From Sepiola atlantica (Eukaryota > Mollusca > Cephalopoda > Sepiida > Sepiolidae), in contig OY744531.1 in NCBI GenBank assembly GCA_963556195.1, forward strand, positions 45,680,700 to 45,744,699: 64,000 nt of DNA, read 5' to 3'. A program made the translations under genes and the position numbers. The notes under the pieces were generated by a model. That model saw only the letters and a program-made list of their open reading frames with translations. It searched no databases and was not told the DNA's origin. Below are positions 10,906-21,289 of the stretch, piece by piece (positions within the stretch are counted from its first letter, which is position 1; every line of letters starts with the position of its first letter).

Positions 10906-11945
10906 TCAGTTGAATATTGAATAATATTATTAGAAGTTTGAAAATGGTGATGAGAAAGAACAAAATCTAATTACTTATGATGATTATTGATAAGTATTTG
11001 TTGACATTGGATTTGAGGACGAGTATGTTTTAGCCTGCAGGGAAGCACTCATGTGGTAATGTGTTCTTCAGATAAGAGGTTCCTAGAAAGAAAATATGTA
11101 CATGGAAATTCCGTTTGATGTTAGGTAAACGGAAGAATGAAATATATTTCTTTACAAATGTGACAGTAAGACGAGTTCTTGCTGTGAATGTTATATAAGG
11201 AGGAACTAGAGATTTATGCTGATATCAAATAACTATTTAGATAGTAATGATGACTACCGAATACGAGACTGTGGTTTTATGACGCGATTGCCTCTTTTTA
11301 AAATCAGTTGGTGCGTAATTTCTGCCATTAAGTGCTAAACGGAGTCAATGCTGTGAAGTTAATAAAACGACGCAGTGTTGATCGGTACAAAAGGTGTCAC
11401 TTTCAAGGTAGACGTTTTATTTGAATTGAACCAAAGGCTTTTCACTCCTATAATAACTGATTCATTCTCATTTATCTTGAGGGCGCAGTTATGTACGCTG
11501 GTGTTTTACGAAAGCGCCAATAGGCACTAAAGGGAAATTTCAATAAATGTCCTTTGAACTACATGGGCGTTCAGTCTGTGATCTCGTTCTTGAATGGTGT
11601 TGGGTTCGGCTCGAGGTAATGAACCGCGACGATTTTGTGGGCACGTTGTTGTTATGCTTGGTTTCTTTTAAATCAAACAGACGACAACTATTTTGTATAG
11701 CATTATTGTCAAATCTATCCGACTTGCTGAACTGAGTGAATGCCGCAGCCGATATCCCATCGCTGTACGAACAGGTTTCAGTTGGTTTGTCCTTTTTGAC
11801 GCCATATCAAATATAAAACACACCGCAAACGATTCATTGTGTACGATAAATTGAGCATAACTGAGAGTGAGGGAAAGGATATAAACGTTTAATTAAATAC
11901 AATAGATCCGAGGTTGGATTTCAACCTAGCAAAGCCCATTCTATA
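10906..11945. other. No recognised features
   Basis: No domain-bearing ORF, array or element end seen. ORF 11547-11735 is unsupported. Confidence 0.3.
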
Positions 11946-12080
11946 TTCCATGATAAATGCCAGTATACTGAAATCATATGCCCTTTAATAGGGTTAAGAT
12001 GAAAATTCATTATACACTAAATGTACAAAAGCAAGGAAATTCCCAAATTTATACTCAGTATACTGGCATTTATCATGGAA
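11946..12080. mobile_element. MITE-like unit with perfect 26-bp inverted repeats
   Basis: Arms at 11946-11971 and 12055-12080 are perfect reverse complements of 26 bp (left arm begins TTCCATGATAAATGCC). The 135-bp span fits a miniature inverted-repeat element or a hairpin. No clear target-site duplication flanks it, so a short foldback is an alternative. The ORF at 12021-12251 starts inside it and shows no known domain. Confidence 0.5.
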
Positions 12081-12251
12081 TGTAACTACTTTTGTAAAGG
12101 CTATGCCTCAATACAATGGTCATTTTTAAGGTTTTTTCGAACTTTCTGGAAGACTAAGGTTTATGGTAAACTGAAATCAAAATGCCATCAACTAGACCTT
12201 ATAACCTCTATCTCTAAAAAAACAGCGGAATCCATCAAACAGTTGAACTAG

Positions 12252-14493
12252 ACAACATAGGTTAGAATCAGATGACCAAGCCTACATGTGCTTTAGATTG
12301 ACCTTACATCACAGCGTTAGTTACTTTTATTTCTTATACCGTTCACCTTCGACCCAGGACTGTACCCTGCTTAACTCTGTCTCTGAAAGCATAGAAAGAG
12401 CACTCACTCAACTCGAATGCCCAAATACATGTATTTGGGGATTTTAATGCACACCACCGTGACTGGCTTGAATTCTCCAGCTTTACTGATGCAGCTGGTA
12501 ACTCTACGTTTAATTTCTGTTTAGCTCACTCCCTTTCGCAGACTGTGACTTTCTCAACCCGCCTCCCTCATCGTGCGGACCAGCTATCCTCATTTCCTGA
12601 CCTGTTATTGACCTCACTACTCGAGGTTTGTGTGGCGAATGCTCCTAGCCCGCTCGGAAACTCTGATCACATTGTGGTAATGATGTATCTCACCTTAAAA
12701 ACTCGTCTAAAAGATGATGAGCCGTTGCTCAAAACGACGAGAAACTACGAGCATGCTGAGTTTGAATCTGCCAGAGATCACATCAGCGACGCCCCATGGA
12801 TTGAAAACTTCTCACTCCCTGCTGATAAGTGTGCAAATGAGTTAACCGAATGGGTCAAAGCAGGCATTGAAGCTTATGTTCTCATGCGAAAGTTCTTCAG
12901 CAAACCCCACTCTCCTCAATGCTTCACTTCGAAATGTGCAGCTTCTATTGCTGTGAGGCAGCAAGCATTCCGAAAATTCGACCGCCATTAGTCAACTGCG
13001 AATAGACAGACATTTATAGAGTCAAGAAATGATTGTAAAGTAGTGATAGGTGAAGCAAAGTGAAGGCATACAGAGATAACCAAAACCGCATTAACTCACA
13101 GAAACACGATACTCGCAATTTCTGGAAAATTTACAATAGTGTGGTGAACAATGGACAATCAACAATTCCCCCGTGATGTTGTTTGCACGGCAACTGATCA
13201 GGCTGAACTACTTGTCCAGCGTTTCACCTTAAACTCCACTATGCACTCAGCCAACTACTCCTCCCTGAATTTCCATTGCGGACTGAAACCACACTTGAAA
13301 ATATAGTCATGATCCCATCTCAGATCATGGACATCATAAAAAATCTTGACGCCCTCAAAGCTTGTAGGCCTGATCTTATACCTGCAATAATAATAAAGAA
13401 CTGCTCTGCTCAACTGGCGCTTGTCCTCTCCAAAATCTACAACACATGCTTTACTAAATCTTGCTTCCTTGATTGGTGGAAGATTGCCTCTGTGGTACCA
13501 GTCTTCAAGAATTCTGGAGATAGAACTGATCCTAAAAACTAACGCCCAATCAGTCTACTCCCGACCTTTGCTAAATCTTTGAATCCTTAATCTATCAGGC
13601 GATAGTTCGGCACCTAGTTAATGCTAACAAATTTCTGATCATCAGTACAGATTGAGACAAGCACGATCTACTGTGGATATACTAACGGTAATCTCTGAAC
13701 GCATATATCATACACTCAACAAGGCAGGTAAAGCTAGGCGCGTAGAGTTTGACATATCCAAAGCCTTTGACAAGGTCTGGCATGAAGGCCTGCTCCTAAA
13801 AATTTACTCATATACTATTACTGGACAAATATTTAATATAATTAGATCCTACTTAATGAAAGGAAATATCCAGGTTATCCTCGATGGCCGTTTATCTAAG
13901 CAACATGACATAAATGCTGGTGTACCCCAAATATTTTCTTGGACCTTTACTGTTCCTGATTTTCATAAACGACCTCCCTGATTCCATCGAGTCTGAGATA
14001 GGTATATTTGCTGACGACACCACACTCTACTATCGTCATATGGGCAAAACAGATGCGATCATATTCGAGGAAATGGCTGAATACTTAGAAAATGATATTC
14101 AGGCTGTAGTAGATTAGGGTCATAAATGCATGGTAACTGTTAATGCCAAAAAGACAAAGCACGTTCTCTTAAATAACTACAAGAAACCTTTTTAACCGTC
14201 GATTGCAATGGCAAATAACATCCTACCTAAGAGTTCAACATTCAAACTCCTCGGCCTATCATTCACAGGTTATATGAATGGGAATAAATACATTGAAGAC
14301 ATTGCTAAGGCTGCTGAAAGAAGGTCGGTTCCCTCTACCGTGCTAGTAAACTGCTCACACCTGACAGTATTCTATATCTCTACAAAGCCACCCTCCGCTC
14401 ATGCATGGAGTATTGTTGTCATATCTGGGCTGGTGCATCATCCACTAGTCTCATCCTAGAGAAGATCCAAACAGAATCTCTAATCTAATAGGT

Positions 14494-14496
<3 letters not shown>
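12252..14496 (+). mobile_element. LINE family A, 5'-truncated copy with endonuclease and reverse transcriptase remnants
   Basis: This is a CR1/Jockey-superfamily-type non-LTR retrotransposon (clade by judgement). From 12300 the plus strand encodes AP-endonuclease remnants: YRSPSTQDCTLLN, a GDFNAHHRDWL-type block at about 12435-12470, and NSDHIVVMM at about 12660. RT remnants follow: LDALKACRPDLIP (13350), a motif A block EFDISKAFDKVWHEGLL (13748-13795), GVPQ (13918) and FADDTTLYY (motif C, about 14005-14035). Many stops and frameshifts break it: the frame changes between 12540, 13276, 13652 and 13914, with stops at 13540 and 14115. The end at 14496 meets (TA)n. It is collinear with the minus-strand copy at 59085-61310. 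Dead copy. Confidence 0.85.
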
Positions 14497-14570
<74 letters not shown>

Positions 14571-14580
14571 TATATATATA
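14497..14580. repeat. (TA)n microsatellite
   Basis: Nearly perfect TA tract with a single GT interruption near the right end. It marks the 3' junction of the LINE copy. Confidence 0.95.
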
Positions 14581-14722
14581 TATTCCTGTACGTATATTCA
14601 GACATATATATGAATTTATAAATGAATAATAAATAAATACATAAACACTGAAATAATTTAATCAATATTAATAAGTAAATCCGTTCCTTTTTCTCTCTTA
14701 ACATTTTACGCTTTTCATTTTC

Positions 14723-14743
14723 CGCACTGTGGCCGTATACGTT

Positions 14744-14814
<71 letters not shown>

Positions 14815-14823
14815 TAATACGTT

Positions 14824-14875
<52 letters not shown>

Positions 14876-14896
14876 AACGTATACAGCCACAGTGCG
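14723..14896. repeat. Inverted 26-bp arms enclosing two (TA)n tracts
   Basis: CGCACTGTGGCCGTATACGT at the left (14723-14748 arm) is mirrored at 14871-14896 (ATTGTAACGTATACAGCCAC), with one mismatch. Between them lie (TA)n, a third partial copy of 'tacgttacaatata' at about 14819-14832, and more (TA)n. Because TGTAACG is a plausible LTR start, this may be two opposed element ends joined by TA expansion. Confidence 0.65.
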
Positions 14897-15049
14897 TGCG
14901 TATATGAGTATAGGTATGCGTACGTACACAGATGGCGATTTCAATAAAACATATACACGACACTCAACTCTGTCGTCTCATAGAATCTTGTTTAATCATA
15001 CGTCATAATAACACAATTATTCAAAGACCGGGATTCTATAATATTGCTA
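14874..15049 (+). mobile_element. Possible solo LTR
   Basis: Begins TGTAACGTATAC, contains 'ttcaataaaac' (polyA signal) near 14940, and could end 'attgctaca' at 15049, giving a TG...CA segment of about 176 bp. No second LTR, primer-binding site or matching flanking duplication was found. Weak call. Confidence 0.25.
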
Positions 15050-15320
15050 CATCTTCTGCCCGATCGATTCTAATCGAAATGAACCTAAATCAATATGATA
15101 ATGGATAACTTCTACAACATTTAGTCCTTTTTCCTCCTCCTCCTCCTCCTCCTTTTTTGTGTAATTCCTTGTTGTCATTTATCTTAAATTACTACTAATC
15201 CTTCTTCCCGACTGTATTAACTTACAGCGTTTCCAGTTTATTTTTGCTAGTTGTTGATTAGCTTATCTTTTATTCCATTTTTATTTTTACATTCTGTCTT
15301 AAACATTGTTTCTTTTATTC

Positions 15321-15401
<81 letters not shown>

Positions 15402-16876
15402 TATAACAGCCTTTGCAAGAAAACTAACTGTTTGCTGTTAGTATGTTTACGGAGATGATAGATAAACTAAATACTTAATTGCTCGAAAAGAAATAAGAAA
15501 ATAACATTTGGCAGTAAAAATTAGCCAAAATATATACACTTTTTACAAGGTCGTAGTTATCGGGGTGGTTAGTGTTAGGCTGTTCTAAATGTGCCATTAT
15601 CACCGACCAACACACATTTCACCCTCCCCGCAACTCTTAGACATTGGCAGGGCCTAGGCGTCAATAATATATGTGCATAAAATACACACACCACACGGTA
15701 CGCATGAAACCTCCCTCAAATTACACAGTCATAAAAAACAATTTCATTTCTACTATATTTAATATATCAATCCATATTCAGACGTCGTTAATTAGAAGAT
15801 GTTATTGGTGTTTACTAAACCTATTGATTCTATATTAAAACGGATAAATAAATGAATGTTTTTGAGAATTCAAATTTCAACAGAATATAATATCATCACT
15901 TTGCCAAACAAACATTCTGTAAAATTAATATACATTATTTACATGCATTAAAGAGTATATGCACACATCACATCATGATTACACAAGTATAAAAATTAAC
16001 GCTAAAATCAAACAAGACGCACAATGTAATACAACTTATTACTTTATCCATACTAGCCTATTAAAATTGTAGAAAGTTAACCATATATTATTTAATATAT
16101 TATTCATTAATAGCAATTTACTTATTAGCTTAATTACTAACTATAGTCTAGTTCGATTAACTTAGTAACTTCTACAGTCAACACAACTTTTCACTGCAGG
16201 TTATAATTTTAAATTTCCTATTTATTAGTAAGTCTAATTTACATACAATTATTAAAAGATTTAAAGTAATATTAGTTCTATACTTAACATGGAATGTTTT
16301 GATTTATATGTCTTACCAGAAAGTAAGCTTTTTAAAATCTACTTATAGAATGCTATTGATAATTCACAAGGTTATTGCTGTATTTATCCAAGGTTGACTG
16401 TTTGAAGTGTCTACAGCTTATAACTATTTCATCCCTTTGATTCAGAAATGTATCTTTATCAAGAACGTATAAATAACCAGTTTTTCACTTAGACAAAGTA
16501 AGCAGGTAAGGTTGTGTAGTGTAATGGTAAAAGCATTCTTCAAGACGCTCTATTTCACTACAGGTATTTTATTATTATTCCTTAGGTGCCATATGTGTTC
16601 GATAAAATAAGGTGTTCTTTTTCTTATCCATATTATTAAAATATATTTCATGATTTCACCCAAAATTTGATAAAGAGGGTTTTCCTCGAAATATTTTATG
16701 GAACATGGTACCACACATTAGATCACTGTGTAGAAGTTTTTAACTAAGCAAATAAGATTTACAATGAAAAAATAAAAACATCACTTTGTTTTTGTCATCT
16801 TCTCACCACCGACATATTTCAATTTCCTGCATTGTGATAGCCTTCTCATACTCCCTCATCTCCCTCTTGATTTCTT
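15050..16876. other. AT-rich stretch; contains (TA)n and a tRNA-like scrap
   Basis: A pure (TA)n tract occupies 15324-15398, and a (CCT)n-like run lies at 15132-15153. At about 16505-16545 'gtgtagtgtaatggtaaaag' resembles a pol III A box (SINE scrap) without a B box downstream. No gene evidence otherwise. Confidence 0.4.
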
Positions 16877-16893
16877 TCTCTCTCTCTCTCTCT

Positions 16894-16959
<66 letters not shown>
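16877..16959. repeat. (CT)n-(TA)n compound microsatellite
   Basis: CT tract to about 16926, then TA to 16958. It directly precedes the family-A ribozyme. Confidence 0.95.
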
Positions 16960-16960
<1 letters not shown>

Positions 16961-16969
16961 TTGGTTTCT

Positions 16970-17035
16970 TTGGTCTGAAGAGGTTGACTCTCTGTGAAGA
17001 GTACAACCGAAACATGTATGCACATATGTAACCAA
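16970..17035 (+). ncRNA. Hammerhead ribozyme motif, family A copy 1
   Basis: All core elements are present in order. Stem I 5' side TTGGT (16970-16974); core CTGAAGA (16975-16981); stem II GGTTG-ACTCT paired with AGAGT-a-CAACC (16982-16991 with 16998-17008) around a 6-nt loop; core GAA (17009-17011); stem III ACATGT/ACATATGT-type hairpin (17012-17029) with A15.1-U16.1; cleavage-site A at 17030 (GUA triplet); stem I 3' side ACCAA (17031-17035). Compared with copy 2, the inner pair of stem II changes T-A to C-G on both sides, a compensatory change. Position N7 is A, which the family permits. It is followed by a ~100-nt tail and (TA)n. Self-cleavage is predicted, not shown. Confidence 0.85.
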
Positions 17036-17131
17036 TAATGTTTGTATAAATAAAAATGTATACTTAAAAACAGCTCTACTTGTTCTTGAGCACTTTTTAT
17101 AAGCACCGCAGTTTCAACTAATACAATACGT

Positions 17132-17134
<3 letters not shown>
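17036..17134 (+). repeat. 3' tail of family-A ribozyme element
   Basis: 'gtttgtataaataaaaatg', 'cagctctacttgttcttgag' and 'cactttttataagcacc' recur in the minus-strand unit at 32690-32795, ending in both cases at a short ACGTGTA/ACATGTACG word and (TA)n. It defines a conserved unit of HHR, ~100-nt tail and (TA)n. Confidence 0.8.

Positions 17135-17163
<29 letters not shown>
17135..17163. repeat. (TA)n shared by two converging ribozyme elements
   Basis: Short TA tract reached by the tail of the family-A element from the left and by the tail of the minus-strand family-B element from the right. Confidence 0.9.
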
Positions 17164-17167
<4 letters not shown>

Positions 17168-17196
17168 TAAAAAGAAAAACACTATATACACATTAC

Positions 17197-17259
17197 GGTT
17201 GTACACATTATAACTTATTTCGACCCCTTAATTAGGTCTCCTCAGATGTATAAACAACC
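17197..17259 (-). ncRNA. Hammerhead ribozyme motif, family B
   Basis: Read on the minus strand: stem I 5' side GGTTG-tt-TATACAT, core CTGAGGA, stem II GACC/GGTC closing a 9-nt loop, core GAA, a very short stem III (ATAAGTTAT, about 3 bp with a 3-nt loop), cleavage-site A, then stem I 3' side ATGTGTA-CAACC. Stem I forms 7 bp, a TT bulge, then 5 bp. The tiny stem III is typical of HHRs reported from Penelope-like elements, which may cleave as dimers. A ~35-nt tail leads to (TA)n at 17135-17163. Only one copy here, so covariation cannot be tested. Note that the stem II start and core G10.1 overlap in the GGAGACC string. Confidence 0.75.
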
Positions 17260-17351
17260 ACGTCAAAAAACCAAATAATTCTGTTTTGCTCTGTTTAAAT
17301 TACATTGAGCTCTGTTATTCAGATTCTCAACACAAAATTGAAATCTACACA

Positions 17352-17352
17352 C

Positions 17353-17387
<35 letters not shown>

Positions 17388-17388
17388 T
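17352..17388. repeat. (TA)n microsatellite
   Basis: Interrupted TA tract (one TATG). Confidence 0.9.
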
Positions 17389-17829
17389 GTATAATACGTA
17401 TTAATGACAGTATATTTTTAATTAACTGTAGCATAGTGTGTTTAGATAGAAACATGTAATAGTATTTAAAATATATATTACAGGATATGAAATAATCTCT
17501 TTGCTTACAAGACGCAGTTTCAAGTTCAGACAGAAATATCCATTATAAAATAATCTTCATTCTAACGATAAGTATTAAGATTTCAAAAATTAATATTTTC
17601 GAGTGGCTTTTGACTTCGATAAATGGTAACCCCCTAATAAAAAAAATGAAGCATGGAGACTGGGTTGGGGGAAAAAGCATCCATCGGACTAATCAATATA
17701 TTTCTTATCATCATTCAACAAGTAATAGAAATGGGTTCGTGAAGAAGAGGTTAAATGTTAATGTGTCTAAACCAAATCACGAGCGCCATGGAACCCTTTT
17801 TTCTTAATCATTAACTTCTAAACTTGTTC

Positions 17830-18420
17830 GTGATGTTCATGTGTCTTGATGTTAAAATTGTATGTTAAATGTTCAAAAATGAAGACAAAGAAAATGTTAT
17901 CATAGAGTCATAAAGAAAAGAATGTGATTTTAATTCCATTTTACTTCAGTCGAAGTGTTCAAAAATCGAGGGGCCCCTTCCTTGATATATGAAATAGATA
18001 GATATCAGTGTGTTCGATTAAAGTTCTCTTTATCTCTCAGTTAATAAACAAGTAAAGAACATTAATTTTCCTTTCCCCGAATTGACCACTTAACTATGCT
18101 ACAGTATATCTTTCTTTTGGTCTTTTGGCTATTATCGGATTGCAGGACAAGAATCCTTCTTGTTTGGTGGAGAATCTAGCTAAGTGCTGTTACTTGAGGT
18201 AACATCATAATTCCTCGCACAAGACAGTGTATAGTTGTATCGAGGAGGATCTTATTTGGGTTTCGAATACTATGCTATTTTTAATATTTGGTCAGGTATA
18301 CTTGTAGGGAGAAGTATCCTCTTATCATGTTGTCCTGAGAAACTCTTATACAGAGAGACCGAAGACATTCGAAGATTATGTCTTGTAGGTAATTCAACCT
18401 CTCCGGATGTAAGCAGGTAT
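17830..18420 (+). repeat. ~590-bp interspersed repeat, inverted partner at 28.49-29.08 kb
   Basis: Collinear with the reverse complement of 28485-29080. Shared words include 'gtgttcgattaaagttctc', 'ggattgcaggacaagaat', 'gttacttgaggtaacat', 'cttatttgggtttcgaatac' and 'gagagaccgaa'. Near its 3' end both copies can form hairpins with paired changes (GACAT/ATGTC here, ACAC/GTGT there). No coding capacity. Element type unknown. Confidence 0.75.
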
Positions 18421-19189
18421 GGGTATTCAATTAGTCTATGAGACTGGTAGAATTCGTATAATTATTAAGACTTAGGAAATTTGTGAAACTATCAGTGTTC
18501 ATATACTCATTATTAAGAAGTAATTCTATGTGGTGAATTGTCGCTATCTTCGTACGTTAAGTTAACGTGATAATGCGAATAGTCAGAGGTTATGGGCGGT
18601 GTTCCTTTGAGCGCCATGTAAGAGTGTTGGTTGTTGTTCTGAGGGACAAAGATTCGCCAGACAACTTAGCCTTCTCCTCGGTTATAGGCTTGAAAAGCGC
18701 GAACGCGCTTCCGTTAATAAGATACATGAAACAGTGCTAGATTCCAGGAGATATTGTTTCTGATTAACTATATCCTGATATAGGTTAGTAATCGAAATCG
18801 GGAATGTGATCAAATCAGTACCAAGCATTCAAGTCAAGTTAATATCGAATTATTTTAGACATCGTTATTCTGCGGTTGTTGTTGTAGCTACTATTATTGC
18901 TACACTGGAACTGATAGCTAGATGACAACATATGATAGATATAAGCGAATAATCATATCGTTCAAATTACATTAAATCTGATATACATATTTGAAGTGTG
19001 AAGTAGGTTCTGCCCCTATGGGTAACTTAGAAGTGGAGGCACGTAGATATCCGGCACATAGAGGGAAACGTACAGGTTCGAGACCACTCCCATTGTCTAC
19101 TCCGAATAATTTTATGCATATGATATAAATTTTATCAAAATAGTATATATTTAAGGTTTTTAAGGAGGTTCGGCACACAGAGCTCTTTA
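18421..19189. other. No recognised features
   Basis: ORF 18972-19178 (minus) shows no known domain. No arrays or element ends seen. Confidence 0.3.
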
Positions 19190-20690
19190 AGTTAGGAAAA
19201 CTATACGTTACATATTTACGAATCGTACCGTGTTTTCATCCAGATGGACTGACATAAAAATTTTTTAAAGTAAGTTCCTTTTGAAAAATGTACCAGGATG
19301 AGAGTTATATATTGGGTGGGATTTATAAAAAATTTTTTTTTTATTGTTTTGCGTTTCAAAAAAGATTTATTTTATTTTATAAGGGGTTTTATTTTATTAT
19401 TTATTTATTTACGATTTTGTATTTTTTAAAGTTGTATTTTAAAAGGTTGAATTTTATAAAGAAGCGTAGCGAAAACGAAAACAAATAGGGGTGGCGTTTG
19501 AATAGCGATGCATTGCTGAATCGTCTCTTTTAAGGTTATATATTAATATATGGGTCTTAATCGTAATTAAGTTTTATTAAAAATAATTTAATTAATGATG
19601 GTAGATGTTGTCTGTTTTACTGCCTCAAAGGTGTTTATTTGTAGGGGTTACTGTGTGGCGTAATTTATTGATTAGGCTGTGTGGGATTTATTATGTTTTT
19701 AATTAATTTATTTTTTATTTGTATATTTATTCATAGTTTTGTATTTTTAAAGTATATTCATGGGGTGTTTGTATTTGAGTGGATTAATTGCTATGAAGTG
19801 GCTGTATGTTGACGGAGGGTATATCTTTATCAGTGAAAGGGTTTATCTAAGGGATATTTAATGTCTTAACTATCATTGAAATATGTATTCATATTGAGTT
19901 TATGCATTTAGTCAATTCTGTTGGCTTTATATGATAATGTTTATGAGTCTATTCTAGCATATGTGTGAGACGGAGAGGAGTTAAGTCTTAGTCATTTTTA
20001 ATTTATTTAATTTAATGGGTTTTGATTGTTATATTTCTTGGCGTTTAATTAGAAGGATTCATGTATTTATCAAATTAGATATTTTAAATGTGACCGGATA
20101 TCTACTGACTTATGCTATATATGCGGTGGATGGATTAAAGGGGGATATGAGTTTAGGTAATATTAGAGTTGGTAGGGGAATATGGCCGTAGTTGTGGCAT
20201 GTACAATATATCTAGTGGTGTTATGTTGTATACAAAAAAATAAATACATTTTAAAAAGGTCTTGGGGTTGGTGACTATGCCATATATTTTTTATGATGTG
20301 GAGATCATTGGTCTTATAATTATTTTAGTGAATGATATATTTTCGTTGCTAGTCCATTGGGCTAGCAGAATTTTTCTTGTGTGGACATTTTCGAAGACTT
20401 CGGTTTTAATATTCATGCATGCTATAGAAGGGTTAGTAATTGCCTGTCGTATCCTGAATTTTTCAGTTGTGCATATAAGGCAATTAATAGAGATACGGCT
20501 ATAGGACTTTGGTTTATCGATGATCCTCCATTCTAATTTATAGAGAGTATTGGACCTCCTAAGTTCCTATAGAGTTATTGCTAGGGTTGTGATGTGGTCT
20601 TTTTCCGAATATCTGAAGATGTTTTTTTAGCGTAGAGATGAAACCGCGGAACGACTCTGAAATATGTAACGTATAGTTTTTAAATCAATT
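19190..20690. repeat. C-poor block flanked by inverted ~50-bp repeats
   Basis: 'aaatatgtaacgtatagttt' with flanking words lies at 20664-20690 on plus and, inverted, at about 19195-19240. The ~1.4 kb between them is strikingly T+G rich on the plus strand, with very little C. It could be one element in which the flanks are terminal inverted repeats. I could not recognise a protein on either strand. ORFs at 19288-19488 and 20262-20504 are probably composition-driven. Confidence 0.4.
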
Positions 20691-21289
20691 ATTTGTATTT
20701 AGCTATCATTTTTCTGCGATCGAGCACATTATTGATTTATTTTAACATAACATGACACACGATATATATATAATGATAATTATGGAAACACATATATATA
20801 GACTATGTTCACTAAAGTTCTGTCCATTTGTAAGTCTTAATAAAAGAATAACACCAAATTCCAGATCAATTTAATAATTAAACCACCTGTGACCCGTTAG
20901 GTCAGTATTTGTTATTAACTATAAAAATACTTTAATTTGACATTGGTCGATACTCATAATTTTACAAGAAAGTAAATAAATGACGTCCTAATTGATGAAT
21001 GGCAACTTTTGGCAACTTTTGAAAAAGTAAAGTTCATTTTGATAACATCATAAATTTTCAAATAAATATATATATTTCGTACTTGATCATAATCGTTCGT
21101 TTTTATCCACTCCTTCACCCTTTTCTCCCTTTTCTCTTCTTTATTTTTCCTATCTTTCCCTTTTCAACTCCCGTCTATTTTCTTCCCCCTTCTTTTTTTA
21201 CTATTAAAGTCATTCGACTCATCTGACCACTACTAATTTATTTATGTTATTCGCCTATTGCGACTTCACCAATTTTTAAATATATTACT
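20691..21289. other. No recognised features
   Basis: AT-rich. Contains a 12-bp direct duplication (ggcaacttttgg) near 21002-21024 and a CT-rich run at 21110-21190. Confidence 0.35.

Noticed and set aside
14480..14963. Several ORFs of 70-90 codons encoding Y-I-Y-I repeats
   Set aside because: Translations of (TA)n microsatellites. The same applies at 6484-6669, 16786-17106, 33688-33870, 35125-36092 and 63694-63993.
18325..18395. CCTGAGAAA...GACCGAAGAC segment considered as a hammerhead
   Set aside because: Position G8 is A in both genomic copies and the helix after GAA does not place a U-H cleavage site. Recorded as hairpins only.
20610..20690. CTGAAGA...GAAACCGCGG on plus, with an inverted counterpart near 19190-19260
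   Set aside because: Stem II does not pair, and the bases next to the core cannot form stem I. The counterpart lacks the core. Kept only as an inverted repeat.
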